A stretch of DNA of 9,643 nt from Comamonadaceae bacterium (GTDB taxonomy: Bacteria > Pseudomonadota > Gammaproteobacteria > Burkholderiales > Burkholderiaceae_C). The stretch lies in contig CANGYC010000071.1 of NCBI GenBank assembly GCA_947457975.1, forward strand, positions 1 through 9,643, read 5' to 3'. Shown here in pieces: positions 1-6,072 of the stretch (its first letter is position 1; every line of letters begins with the position of its first letter). The position numbers and the translations under genes were made by a program. Below the pieces are notes generated by a model. That model worked only from the letters and a program-made list of their open reading frames with translations, was not told the DNA's origin and did no database searches.

Positions 1-2
1 AC

Positions 3-23
3 GCCGGGGCCAAGCCCGAGTGA
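3..23 (+). CDS. C-terminal end of a protein, possibly a Bug/TctC-family solute-binding protein (partial)
   Basis: The first bases read AGAKPE followed by TGA in frame 3. The complete Bug-family protein at 3292-4263 ends in the closely similar SAGIKPE, with the same AAG-CCC-GAG-TGA codons. I therefore infer that the window starts at the very end of another Bug (TctC-like) gene on the plus strand. Only six residues are visible, so this rests on similarity of a short tail and on the habit of these genomes of carrying many Bug paralogues. It could be chance, or the end of an unrelated gene. Confidence 0.35.
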   Translation, partial: AGAKPE

Positions 24-98
24 GCCGGGCCGCTGCGGCCTGGCTGCGGCTGAGATGACCCGCAAGGTAAACTTCGCCGCTTCCTCACCTGAGGTGAT

Positions 99-175
<77 letters not shown>

Positions 176-241
176 TTCCATCAGACCCCCGTCACTGCGA
201 AGCCAGGGACGGGCGGCCGTTGGATCCCCCGCAGCGCAAGC

Positions 242-259
242 AGGCGGCTCAGCCCGCCT
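242..259 (-). terminator. Possible hairpin at the end of the oxygenase operon
   Basis: AGGCGG (242-247) and CCGCCT (254-259) form a perfect 6-bp GC stem with a 6-base loop. The stem overlaps the stop codon of the last leftward gene. On the transcribed strand it is not followed by a clear U-tract, so it is a weak intrinsic-terminator candidate at best. Rho-dependent ending is equally possible. Confidence 0.25.
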
Positions 260-563
260 TGATCGGCGGCGCGACCTTGCGGCTCATGCGCAGCACCCGC
301 TGACCGCGCAACATGGGCTTGGCAGCCGCCAGGAAGGTCTGGGTGTGGGCCATGCCCATGTGCGCCTGGAAGGCCTGTTCACTCGCGTAGACCTCGTACA
401 GCACGATCTTGTTCGGATCGTCCAGGGTCTGCATCACATCGAACTGGTAGCAGCCTGGCTCGTCGGCGACCGAGGCGCGTGCGTTGATGTCGATCAGCGA
501 CATGAATGCGTCCAGCGAAGAGGGGTCGACATCGAACTCGACCAGCAGCACGAATTTGTTCAT
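249..563 (-). CDS. ABM (antibiotic biosynthesis monooxygenase)/YgiN-LsrG-like small protein
   Basis: This 104-residue protein has the length and pattern of a single ABM-fold domain (PF03992), a dimeric ferredoxin-like barrel. Members include quinol monooxygenase YgiN and the autoinducer-processing protein LsrG. Visible family features are the opening strand KFVLLVEFDV (residues 3-12), NARASVADEPGC (27-38), FDV (41-43), the core strand IVLYEVY (53-59) and a conserved His at 68 in FQAHM. No signal peptide is seen, so it should be cytosolic. It is the last gene of the leftward operon, 35 bp after the RidA gene. In that setting it may oxidise or isomerise a quinol-like or reactive product of the oxygenase, which is inference. 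The ATG is preceded by only a weak GGAA site. Family assignment is firm; substrate is unknown. Confidence 0.88.
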   Translation of the reverse strand: MNKFVLLVEFDVDPSSLDAFMSLIDINARASVADEPGCYQFDVMQTLDDPNKIVLYEVYASEQAFQAHMGMAHTQTFLAAAKPMLRGQRVLRMSRKVAPPIKAG

Positions 564-598
564 AAGGTTCCAGCAGGGTGAGGGAAAGGGGAGCGCGT

Positions 599-982
599 TC
601 AGAGTCGGCGCGAGATCACGAAATCCATGCTGACCAAGGCTTCGCGCACCAGTGCGGTGGCACCTGTCAGTTGCCGCGTTGGTGGACGTGCGGTGTCAAA
701 GCATTGCTTCCACACTTTCTCGAACCGCGCTTCAAAGCGATGGAAGTCGCGCAGCCACACCGTGACGGCAAGCACATGCGCTCGGTTCAAGGCCTGTGCG
801 GCCAGCAAGGCGTCAAGGTTGCCCATGATCTGGCGCGTCTGACCCTCCACCGACTCGGCCAGCGCAGCCTTCGGATGGGTCAGGTCGACGCCGATCAAGC
901 CGTGAATAAAGCCCAGGTCCCCGGCGAACACCAGGTCGCTGGCGGGTCTGAGTGCCGGTTCGCCAATGAATTGCAAGCCCAT
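599..982 (-). CDS. RidA/YjgF/YER057c/UK114-family protein
   Basis: This 127-residue Rid-superfamily protein belongs to trimeric proteins with ligand sites at subunit interfaces. RidA itself hydrolyses reactive enamine/imine intermediates, while other clades assist catabolic pathways. Visible features are the FAGDLGF strand (19-25), the helix QTRQIMGNLDALL (48-60), RAHVLAVTVWLRD (67-79) and PTR at 101-103, where the Arg matches the catalytic Arg of RidA. These are followed by TALVREALVSMDFV near the C-terminus. The reading frame is open up to 1144, but the ATG at 982 is chosen because AAGGAGG lies just upstream in the 13-bp gap after the Rieske gene, and because family similarity begins there. 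It is co-transcribed with the oxygenase. A role in clearing imine or enol intermediates is plausible but inferred; it may belong to a Rid clade other than the archetypal deaminase. Confidence 0.9.
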   Translation of the reverse strand: MGLQFIGEPALRPASDLVFAGDLGFIHGLIGVDLTHPKAALAESVEGQTRQIMGNLDALLAAQALNRAHVLAVTVWLRDFHRFEARFEKVWKQCFDTARPPTRQLTGATALVREALVSMDFVISRRL

Positions 983-995
983 GGTGGCCTCCTTC

Positions 996-2375
996 TTATT
1001 TGGCGGTGGTGGCCAGGAATTCGGCGAGCAGGTCCTGCACCTTGCGGGTCGTGGCCTCTTCGCGTTCTGCACCAAGCAGGTGATCCGTGGCCACGAAAGC
1101 CAGCGCAGCCTTCTGCCCGAAGGCGGCCAGGGCTTTGGGGTCATCTAAGGCGCCTGGGGGGACCTTCACCACGATCTCGCTGGCATAGGTGCGGGTCGGT
1201 CCGGCGGCCGTCAGCCTCGGTACCTCGGGGCGGCGGCCCTCCTGCACGTCATGGATGGCCTGGGACAGCATGCGTCGGAACTGCACCACGCCGCGGTCGG
1301 TGGAGCCCAGGTGCTCGGCCCGCCGATTGGCCACTTGGCCCTGGGTCACCACGGCGTCATAGTCACCGGGCTCGCGCTGGCGTTCGGCATGGGGCCGGTC
1401 ACCGGTTTGCCCGATGAAGGGGATCTGGTCCACGCCAAAGTCCTCGGGCGCCATGCTGCCGCTGGGGTTGTTGTAGCTGTTGAGGTGAGCCAGCCCGATG
1501 TAGAAGGAGTTGTGGTCGTCCACCGCCACCGCCCACCGCGACAGGTAGGGCCGCAGACCCAGGCTCTCGCGGTCGGCCAGGTTGGCGCCGTTGGGAAACT
1601 GCCCGAAGTTGGGCAGGGCGATGTCGCTGGCGCGGATGAAGACATGCTCACCCACCTGGCGTGTGGCCATGGACAGGAAGCCGATCGGCGTGCGTGGGAA
1701 GTCCAGTTGCGGCAAGACCTTGAAGGTGGCCGAAAACTGCTGGCCCGCCACGATGGCGTGCAGGTAGGCGTTGTGGATGGGGTCGCAGCCGTTTTCTACG
1801 ATCTGCACCCAGTTGCAAGGCAGGTTCATGCGGAACGGAACCGGCGCGTTGTCCGTCGGGTGGTCAACGGTGTCGTACTCGGGGAAGGGTGGCATCTCGT
1901 CCACCGGCCCCATGTAGGCAAAGAGCAGGCCCTTCCATTCATGCACCTTGTAGGCGCCTTGGCAGAAGGTGCTTTTGATGCGGATGGTCGGCGGCTCTGC
2001 GGGGGTGTCGAGGATGGTGCCATCCACATCAAAGTGCCAGCCGTGGTAGCAGCAGCGGATGCCGCGTTCGGCAATGATGCCGTATTCCAGCGAGGCACCG
2101 CGGTGAATGCAGTGGCGGTGCAGCAGACCGACGCGCCCTGAGCCGTCGCGAAAGACCACCAGGTCCTCGCCCAGCAGGCGCACGGGCACAGGCAGGTCCC
2201 CGAGCTCCGAGCTCAGAAGGAAGGGATGCCAGTAGCGGCGCAGGTACTCCCCGCCTGGCGTGCCTCGCCCAACAGACGTGATGAAGGTGTCATCGTTGGG
2301 TGCGGGCTGGTTGTGGTAACCGCTGTAAGGCCGGATGTCCCGGCCCGGGCGAGACCCGGAAGTGGAATCGGTCAT
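996..2375 (-). CDS. Rieske non-heme iron oxygenase, alpha (catalytic) subunit, phthalate-dioxygenase-like group
   Basis: This 459-residue cytosolic oxygenase component would use O2 and electrons from a separate reductase to hydroxylate, dihydroxylate or O-demethylate an aromatic or related substrate. The Rieske [2Fe-2S] site is C89-x-H91, then 16 residues, then C108-x2-H111, followed by GWHFD. The mononuclear iron site has the bridging Asp in NGCDPIHNAYLH (D198) with H201 and H206. D360 in STDRGVVQFRRML is the likely third ligand. The RRYWHPF segment (46-52) and the late DRGV..RR element recall single-component-alpha oxygenases of the phthalate 4,5-dioxygenase type. CTGGAGG precedes the ATG at good spacing. 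It is the first gene of the leftward operon, divergent from the TetR-type regulator. No beta subunit, ferredoxin or reductase is in the window. The substrate is unknown. Confidence 0.95.
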   Translation of the reverse strand: MTDSTSGSRPGRDIRPYSGYHNQPAPNDDTFITSVGRGTPGGEYLRRYWHPFLLSSELGDLPVPVRLLGEDLVVFRDGSGRVGLLHRHCIHRGASLEYGIIAERGIRCCYHGWHFDVDGTILDTPAEPPTIRIKSTFCQGAYKVHEWKGLLFAYMGPVDEMPPFPEYDTVDHPTDNAPVPFRMNLPCNWVQIVENGCDPIHNAYLHAIVAGQQFSATFKVLPQLDFPRTPIGFLSMATRQVGEHVFIRASDIALPNFGQFPNGANLADRESLGLRPYLSRWAVAVDDHNSFYIGLAHLNSYNNPSGSMAPEDFGVDQIPFIGQTGDRPHAERQREPGDYDAVVTQGQVANRRAEHLGSTDRGVVQFRRMLSQAIHDVQEGRRPEVPRLTAAGPTRTYASEIVVKVPPGALDDPKALAAFGQKAALAFVATDHLLGAEREEATTRKVQDLLAEFLATTAK

Positions 2376-2465
2376 GGAATGCCTCCAGAACGTGCTGGCT
2401 CCAGGGCCAGGCGCTGACGTTCGCGGCGCCCGGACAGCCCTTGTTTCTTGTCAATGTGGCAGGCC

Positions 2466-2494
2466 ATGCTAAGTCAATCACTTGCTTAAGTCAA
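2466..2494 (-). promoter_or_regulatory. Predicted promoter of the Rieske operon
   Basis: On the minus strand, TTGACT (complement of 2489-2494) is followed by a 17-bp spacer and TAGCAT (complement of 2466-2471). This is a near-consensus -35 with a fair -10 box, about 90 bp upstream of the oxygenase ATG. The -35 lies in the middle of the inverted repeat at 2476-2504, as expected for a repressible promoter. Confidence 0.5.
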
Positions 2495-2497
2495 TCA
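2470..2497. repeat. Direct repeat TAAGTCAATCA, two copies 17 bp apart
   Basis: TAAGTCAATCA occurs at 2470-2480 and again at 2487-2497. The copies interlock with the inverted repeat at 2476-2504, so the site can be read either as a palindromic operator or as tandem half-sites roughly one and a half helical turns apart. Confidence 0.7.
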
Positions 2498-2504
2498 AGT
2501 GATT
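2476..2504. promoter_or_regulatory. Inverted repeat, likely operator of the divergent TetR/CecR-type regulator
   Basis: AATCACTTG (2476-2484) and CAAGTGATT (2496-2504) are perfect 9-bp arms separated by 11 bp. The 29-bp site lies in an AT-rich island inside GC-rich DNA, between the divergent oxygenase and regulator genes. TetR-family dimers bind palindromes in just this position. It covers the predicted -35 of the leftward promoter and the spacer of a possible rightward one. Binding by the adjacent regulator is inferred. Confidence 0.6.
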
Positions 2505-2510
2505 TAGATT
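2482..2510 (+). promoter_or_regulatory. Possible promoter of the regulator and rightward operon
   Basis: TTGCTT (2482-2487), a 17-bp spacer and TAGATT (2505-2510) make a moderate sigma-70-like match overlapping the inverted repeat. Transcription would begin near 2517, leaving a 30-nt leader to the ATG at 2547, or a leaderless message if the ATG at 2517 is used. Confidence 0.35.
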
Positions 2511-2546
2511 CCGCCCATGCTTCATTCAGCGTCCGGGCGCAAGCCC

Positions 2547-3254
2547 ATGTCCAAAGGCAAGAGCCTGCCCACTGAGCGCTCTCGCGGAGAGCTGGCGCGG
2601 CAGGCGCTCATCGAAGCGGGCGTGCAGGTCTTTGGCAGCCAAAGCCTCAATACCGCGTCGACACGGGAGATCGCCCGCTGCGCGGGCCAGAACGTTGCGG
2701 CCATTGCGTATTACTTCGGTAGCAAGCAAGGGCTGTACGAGGCGGTGGTGGCGCACATTGCCGGCATCATCGATGCGCGGGTCGGCCCATTGATGGACGA
2801 GATCGCCGCTTACCTGGCCGGCCGGCATGTGGCGCCCGAGCGCTGCCTGCAGTACATGGGTGAACTGCTGGCCAGCACACTGGCCACGCACACCGACATG
2901 CTCCCTGTGACCAGCATCATCATCAAGGAGCAGATGGAGCCCACCGAGGCCTTTGACATCCTCTATGACGGTGCGCTGGGGCAGTTGCAGGCCACGGGCG
3001 CCGCCCTGCTAGAGGCCTACTGCGGCCTGCCGGCCCAGGCGCCCGAGACCATCGTGCGTTTTCACGCCTTGCTGGGCCAAAGCCTGGCCTTTCGCTTTGC
3101 CCGCCAGACCATCATCCGGCGCGCCGGATGGCGCGACATCGGGCCTGCGCAGGAGCAGCTCATCAGCCACGCTGTGATCGACCAGACCCAGGCCGTCCTG
3201 CGCAGCCTGCGGCGCCAGCACCTTCGCAAGTCGCCCACGCGCACGCTGCGCTGA
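2547..3254 (+). CDS. TetR/AcrR-family regulator with CecR (YbiH)-type C-terminal domain
   Basis: This 235-residue DNA-binding regulator has the TetR HTH at about residues 14-65. It contains LIEAGVQVFG, then the recognition segment STREIARCAGQNVAAIAYYFGSK (38-60), in which the AGQN..AI.YYFGSK wording closely follows E. coli YbiH/CecR. The ligand domain keeps other CecR hallmarks: IIIKEQMEPTEAFDILYD (124-141), HALLGQSLAFRFARQTI (173-189) and RRAGW (191-195). E. coli CecR is a repressor for efflux-related genes; this paralogue's ligand is unknown. It is divergent from the oxygenase operon, starts the rightward gene set and faces a good operator candidate, so autoregulated repression of both arms is likely (inference). 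The start is uncertain: an in-frame ATG at 2517 would add ten residues, and neither start has a clear Shine-Dalgarno sequence. I prefer 2547 because it gives the usual TetR N-terminal length. Confidence 0.92.
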   Translation: MSKGKSLPTERSRGELARQALIEAGVQVFGSQSLNTASTREIARCAGQNVAAIAYYFGSKQGLYEAVVAHIAGIIDARVGPLMDEIAAYLAGRHVAPERCLQYMGELLASTLATHTDMLPVTSIIIKEQMEPTEAFDILYDGALGQLQATGAALLEAYCGLPAQAPETIVRFHALLGQSLAFRFARQTIIRRAGWRDIGPAQEQLISHAVIDQTQAVLRSLRRQHLRKSPTRTLR

Positions 3255-3291
3255 CCGCATCCATGAATTACCCACCAACGAGGAGACACGC

Positions 3292-4263
3292 ATGAAACTG
3301 AATCGACGCCTGTTGAGCATCCTGCTGGCCCTGCCTTTGCTGGCCAGTGCGCAGCAGGCCCAAAACTATCCGAACCGCACCATCCGCCTGGTGGTGCCCT
3401 ATGCGGCGGGTGGGGCCGGGGACAGCGTGGCCAGACCGCTGGCCCAGCGCCTGAGCGAGATCCTTGGCCAGCCCGTGATCGTGGACAACAAGCCTGGAGC
3501 CAATGCCACGCTGGGGGCCGACCAGGTGGCCAAGGCCGCCCCCGACGGCTACACCATCGTGCTCGCTGCCGTGGTGCACTACATCGTGCCGCTCTTTTCC
3601 AAGAACGTGCCCTACGACCCCATTCGGGACTTCACGCCCATTGCACCGGTGGTGGTGACGCCCAACATCCTGGCCGTGCATCCGTCGCTGCCGGTCAACA
3701 ACACCCGCGAGCTCATCGACTACGCCAAGAAAAACCCGGGCAAGCTGTTCTACGGCACCACCGGCGTGGGCTCCACCCACCACCTGGGTGGCATTTTGTT
3801 TTCGCAGATGGCCGGAATCCAGATGGACCATGCGCCTTACAAAGGCGGGAGCCCGACGATCAACGACGCCCTGGGCGGCCAGATCCCGGTGGTGATCCTG
3901 ACCTCGCCGACGGTTCTTCCGCATGCGCGGGCCGGCCGCCTGCGGCCCATCGGCATGATCGAGACCAAGCGGGCACGCGCCACACCCGACATCCCCGCGC
4001 TCGGGGAAGCATTGCCTGGTTACGGCCTGCCCGACACCTGGTTCGGCGTGCTGGGGCCAGCCAACATGCCCAAGGCCGTGACCGATCGCCTGAATGCGGC
4101 CATTCGCCAGGCCACAGCCGATCCCGACCTGCGTGCCCGCCTGGAAAAAGCGGGGTACGAAATGAGCGCCTCCATGAGCCCGGAGGAATTTGGCAGCTCC
4201 ATCCGCAGCGATGCCGAGGTCTACCGCCGCATCGTCACATCCGCTGGCATCAAGCCCGAGTGA
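3292..4263 (+). CDS. Bug-family (TctC-like) tripartite tricarboxylate transporter substrate-binding protein
   Basis: This 323-residue periplasmic binding protein belongs to the Bug family, which bind mostly carboxylates and related small organic acids. A Sec signal peptide is clear: basic MKLNRR, a hydrophobic stretch (7-17) and a likely cut after LASA (residue 20). Mature-protein hallmarks are NRTIRLVVPYAAGGAGD (28-44), VARPLAQRLSEILGQPVIVDNKPGA (46-70), KAAPDGYT (81-88), YDPIRDFTPIA (108-118), GTTGVGSTHHLG (155-166), and DTWFGVLGPANMPK (248-261). It ends SAGIKPE, as many Bug proteins do. Its Shine-Dalgarno is GAGGAGA at 3280-3286. The membrane subunits TctA and TctB are absent, so it is an orphan Bug that either borrows a transporter elsewhere or serves in sensing. 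It lies 37 bp after the regulator gene and probably recognises the substrate of the cluster. Confidence 0.95.
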   Translation: MKLNRRLLSILLALPLLASAQQAQNYPNRTIRLVVPYAAGGAGDSVARPLAQRLSEILGQPVIVDNKPGANATLGADQVAKAAPDGYTIVLAAVVHYIVPLFSKNVPYDPIRDFTPIAPVVVTPNILAVHPSLPVNNTRELIDYAKKNPGKLFYGTTGVGSTHHLGGILFSQMAGIQMDHAPYKGGSPTINDALGGQIPVVILTSPTVLPHARAGRLRPIGMIETKRARATPDIPALGEALPGYGLPDTWFGVLGPANMPKAVTDRLNAAIRQATADPDLRARLEKAGYEMSASMSPEEFGSSIRSDAEVYRRIVTSAGIKPE

Positions 4264-4295
4264 ACGCTTCTTTTTAAATCCTTCATCCATACACC

Positions 4296-5279
4296 ATGAA
4301 ACTCGCCACTTATCTGGATCCACAGGGCCAGCAGCGCATCGGGGCCGTGGACACGGCCAGCCGCAGCGTTCTCGACCTGCAGGCGGCCCATGTGCAGCAG
4401 CACGGCCGCCCCAGCCCGCACCTGGGCAGCATGCTCGACCTCATTGATGGCGGTGAACCTGCCCTGGCTCTGGCGCGCGAGCTCGAACGCCAGAGCGCCG
4501 GCGCAGGGCCCCATCGCCATGCACTTGAGGGCCTTCGCCTGCTGGCCCCTGTGCCGCAGCCGCGCCAGATCCGGGACTTCAACAACGCCGAGGACCACTG
4601 GCGCGACGCCTTCGGGGGCATGACCATCCTCTCGGCCCGGCTGGCCGGGCAGACGCCACTGCCGCGCGACCAGATCAAGGTGGACATTCCCGAGGTCAAC
4701 TACACCCAGCCGATCTTCTACATCAGCAACCGCATGAATGTGGTCGGCACCGACACCGACATTCAGTGGCCGCGCTACTGCCAGTGGTTCGACTACGAGG
4801 CCGAGTTCGGCTTCTTCCTCGGGCGCACGGGCAAGGACATTTCAGAGAAGGATGCCGCCAGCTACATCTTCGGCTACACGGTGTTCAACGACTTTTCGGC
4901 ACGCGACAAGCAAATCCGCGAGATGCAGGGAAAGATGGGACCGACCAAGGGAAAGAGCTTTGACACCGGCAACGCCATGGGCCCCTGGATCGTCACCTGC
5001 GACGAGATTCCCGACCCGCGCAAGCTGGCCGTGGAAATTCGCGTCAACGGCGAGGTCTGGAAGAACACCAGCAGCGCATCGATGGTCCACAGTTTCGAGA
5101 AGATGATCGCCTATGTGTCGGAGTGCGAGACGCTTTATGCCGGCGAGTTTTTCGGCTCGGGCACCATGGCCGGTGGCTGCTGTCTGGAGATCGATCGCTG
5201 GCTCAAGGACGGCGACGTGGTGGAGATCGAATTTGAAAAGATCGGCACCTTGCGCAACCGCGTCGTGCGCACCGCCTGA
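4296..5279 (+). CDS. Fumarylacetoacetate hydrolase (FAH)-family protein
   Basis: This 327-residue cytosolic metal-dependent enzyme belongs to the FAH superfamily, whose members hydrolyse, decarboxylate or hydrate 2-keto/enol acids late in aromatic catabolism. The N-terminal domain opens with MKLATYLDPQGQQRIGAV. The catalytic domain (about 85-325) shows DYEAEFGFFLG (166-176), with metal ligands E168 and E170, then D199 in VFNDFSARD (196-204). The conserved KGKSFDTGNAMGPW (218-231) contains the likely catalytic K220. Candidate lid His/Glu residues are E99 and H101 in NNAEDHW. GSGTMAGGC (287-295) replaces the more usual GTPxGVG-type loop. It lies 32 bp after the Bug gene. No Shine-Dalgarno is seen before the ATG; the upstream stretch is U-rich (TTTTTAAATC). 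The family is sure; the reaction (hydrolase, hydratase or decarboxylase) is not. Confidence 0.93.
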   Translation: MKLATYLDPQGQQRIGAVDTASRSVLDLQAAHVQQHGRPSPHLGSMLDLIDGGEPALALARELERQSAGAGPHRHALEGLRLLAPVPQPRQIRDFNNAEDHWRDAFGGMTILSARLAGQTPLPRDQIKVDIPEVNYTQPIFYISNRMNVVGTDTDIQWPRYCQWFDYEAEFGFFLGRTGKDISEKDAASYIFGYTVFNDFSARDKQIREMQGKMGPTKGKSFDTGNAMGPWIVTCDEIPDPRKLAVEIRVNGEVWKNTSSASMVHSFEKMIAYVSECETLYAGEFFGSGTMAGGCCLEIDRWLKDGDVVEIEFEKIGTLRNRVVRTA

Positions 5280-5312
5280 TCGGCCACTGCGCCCAACCCA
5301 ATAAAAATCGCT

Positions 5313-6050
5313 ATGCCCTACGACATCCATGCGGCCCGCCGCGAACTGACCCCCACCGGTACCCTGCGTGTCGGCCTGAACCTGGCCAACTTTTTGCTGA
5401 TCAACCCGGGCACGGGCCAGACCAAGCCCGAAGGCATCGTGCCCGATCTTGCGCAGGAACTGGCGCAGGAACTGGGCGTGTCCTTGCAGTTCGTGCCCTA
5501 CGCAGCCCCCGGCCCACTGGGTGATGCCGTGGATCAGGGCGCCTGGGACGTGGCCTTTCTGGCCGACGAACCCGCGCGCGCTGCCACCATTGCCTTTTCG
5601 CCGGCCTATCTGGAAATCCAGGCCAGCTACCTGGTGCCGGCCGGTTCGCCCTTCAGTCATGTGGACGAGGTGGACAGGGCCGGCGTGCGCATTGCCTCCA
5701 TGGATGGCGGCGCCTACACGCTGTACCTGCAGCGCAATCTGTCGCAGGCGCAACTGGTGCTCACGCGCACCATCGACGACTCTTGTACCGCGTTCGTCGA
5801 TCAGGGCCTGGAGGCCTTGGCCGGTCTGCGGCCGCGGCTGATCAGCGACCAGGCCAAGGTACCCGGCAGTGTGCTGCTGCCAGGCGGGTTCACGGCGGTG
5901 CAGCAGGCCATAGGCACCTCCCGTCGCCACCAGGCGGCGCCCGCCTACCTGGCAGATTTTTCAGAGCGCGCCAAGGCGCAGGGCCGCGTGCAGGCTGCCA
6001 TCGACAGGCATCGCATCCTGGGTGTGAACGTGGCTCCGGCAAGGGCCTGA
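5313..6050 (+). CDS. Family-3 solute-binding-protein-like (SBP_bac_3) protein lacking a signal peptide
   Basis: This 245-residue protein covers essentially one SBP_bac_3 (PF00497) domain. It has the opening strand TGTLRVGLNLANFLL (15-29), PEGIVPDLAQELAQELGV (39-56), the switch region GAWDVAFLADEPARAATIAFSPAYLE (76-101), YLVPAGSPF (106-114), and the second-lobe start VRIASMDGGAYTLYL (125-139). Unlike transport SBPs it starts directly at the first strand, with no hydrophobic leader or lipobox. The same frame has a stop at 5277-5279 and no start codon between it and 5313, so no leader can be added. It is probably cytosolic. It lies between the FAH and SDR genes, in the same frame as FAH, 33 bp downstream, with no clear Shine-Dalgarno. 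It could be a cytosolic metabolite-binding protein or an enzyme on the SBP fold, as cyclohexadienyl dehydratases are. No function can be assigned. Confidence 0.85.
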   Translation: MPYDIHAARRELTPTGTLRVGLNLANFLLINPGTGQTKPEGIVPDLAQELAQELGVSLQFVPYAAPGPLGDAVDQGAWDVAFLADEPARAATIAFSPAYLEIQASYLVPAGSPFSHVDEVDRAGVRIASMDGGAYTLYLQRNLSQAQLVLTRTIDDSCTAFVDQGLEALAGLRPRLISDQAKVPGSVLLPGGFTAVQQAIGTSRRHQAAPAYLADFSERAKAQGRVQAAIDRHRILGVNVAPARA

Positions 6051-6072
6051 GTTGCAGGAACGGAGCTCAGTC

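Noticed and set aside
85..97. TCACC-TGA-GGTGA palindrome just before the tRNA
   Set aside because: Five-bp arms in GC-rich DNA are easily due to chance and there is no regulator or gene start to tie it to.
188..213. CCCGTC/GACGGG inverted repeat downstream of the tRNA
   Set aside because: Six-bp arms with a 14-base loop and no following U-tract; not convincing as a tRNA terminator or attachment site.
983..1144. Upstream extension of the RidA frame to a start at 1144
   Set aside because: The added residues overlap the Rieske gene, resemble nothing, and the ATG at 982 has a near-ideal AAGGAGG site.
578..1417. A 279-codon plus-strand open frame opposite the RidA and Rieske genes
   Set aside because: Its product is Arg/Pro/Gly-rich with no domain pattern and lies antisense to two clear protein families; it is a GC-skew shadow.
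1251..2141. A 296-codon plus-strand open frame inside the Rieske gene
   Set aside because: It is the antisense shadow of a gene with intact Rieske and iron-binding motifs; the product is His/Val/Gly-rich and unrecognisable.
3268..4323. A 351-codon minus-strand open frame over the Bug gene
   Set aside because: The opposite strand encodes a full Bug protein with signal peptide and ribosome site; the minus product has no family features.
4842..5930. A 362-codon minus-strand open frame across FAH and the SBP-like gene
   Set aside because: It crosses two real plus-strand genes and their gap and reads as low-complexity His/Gly/Ala sequence.
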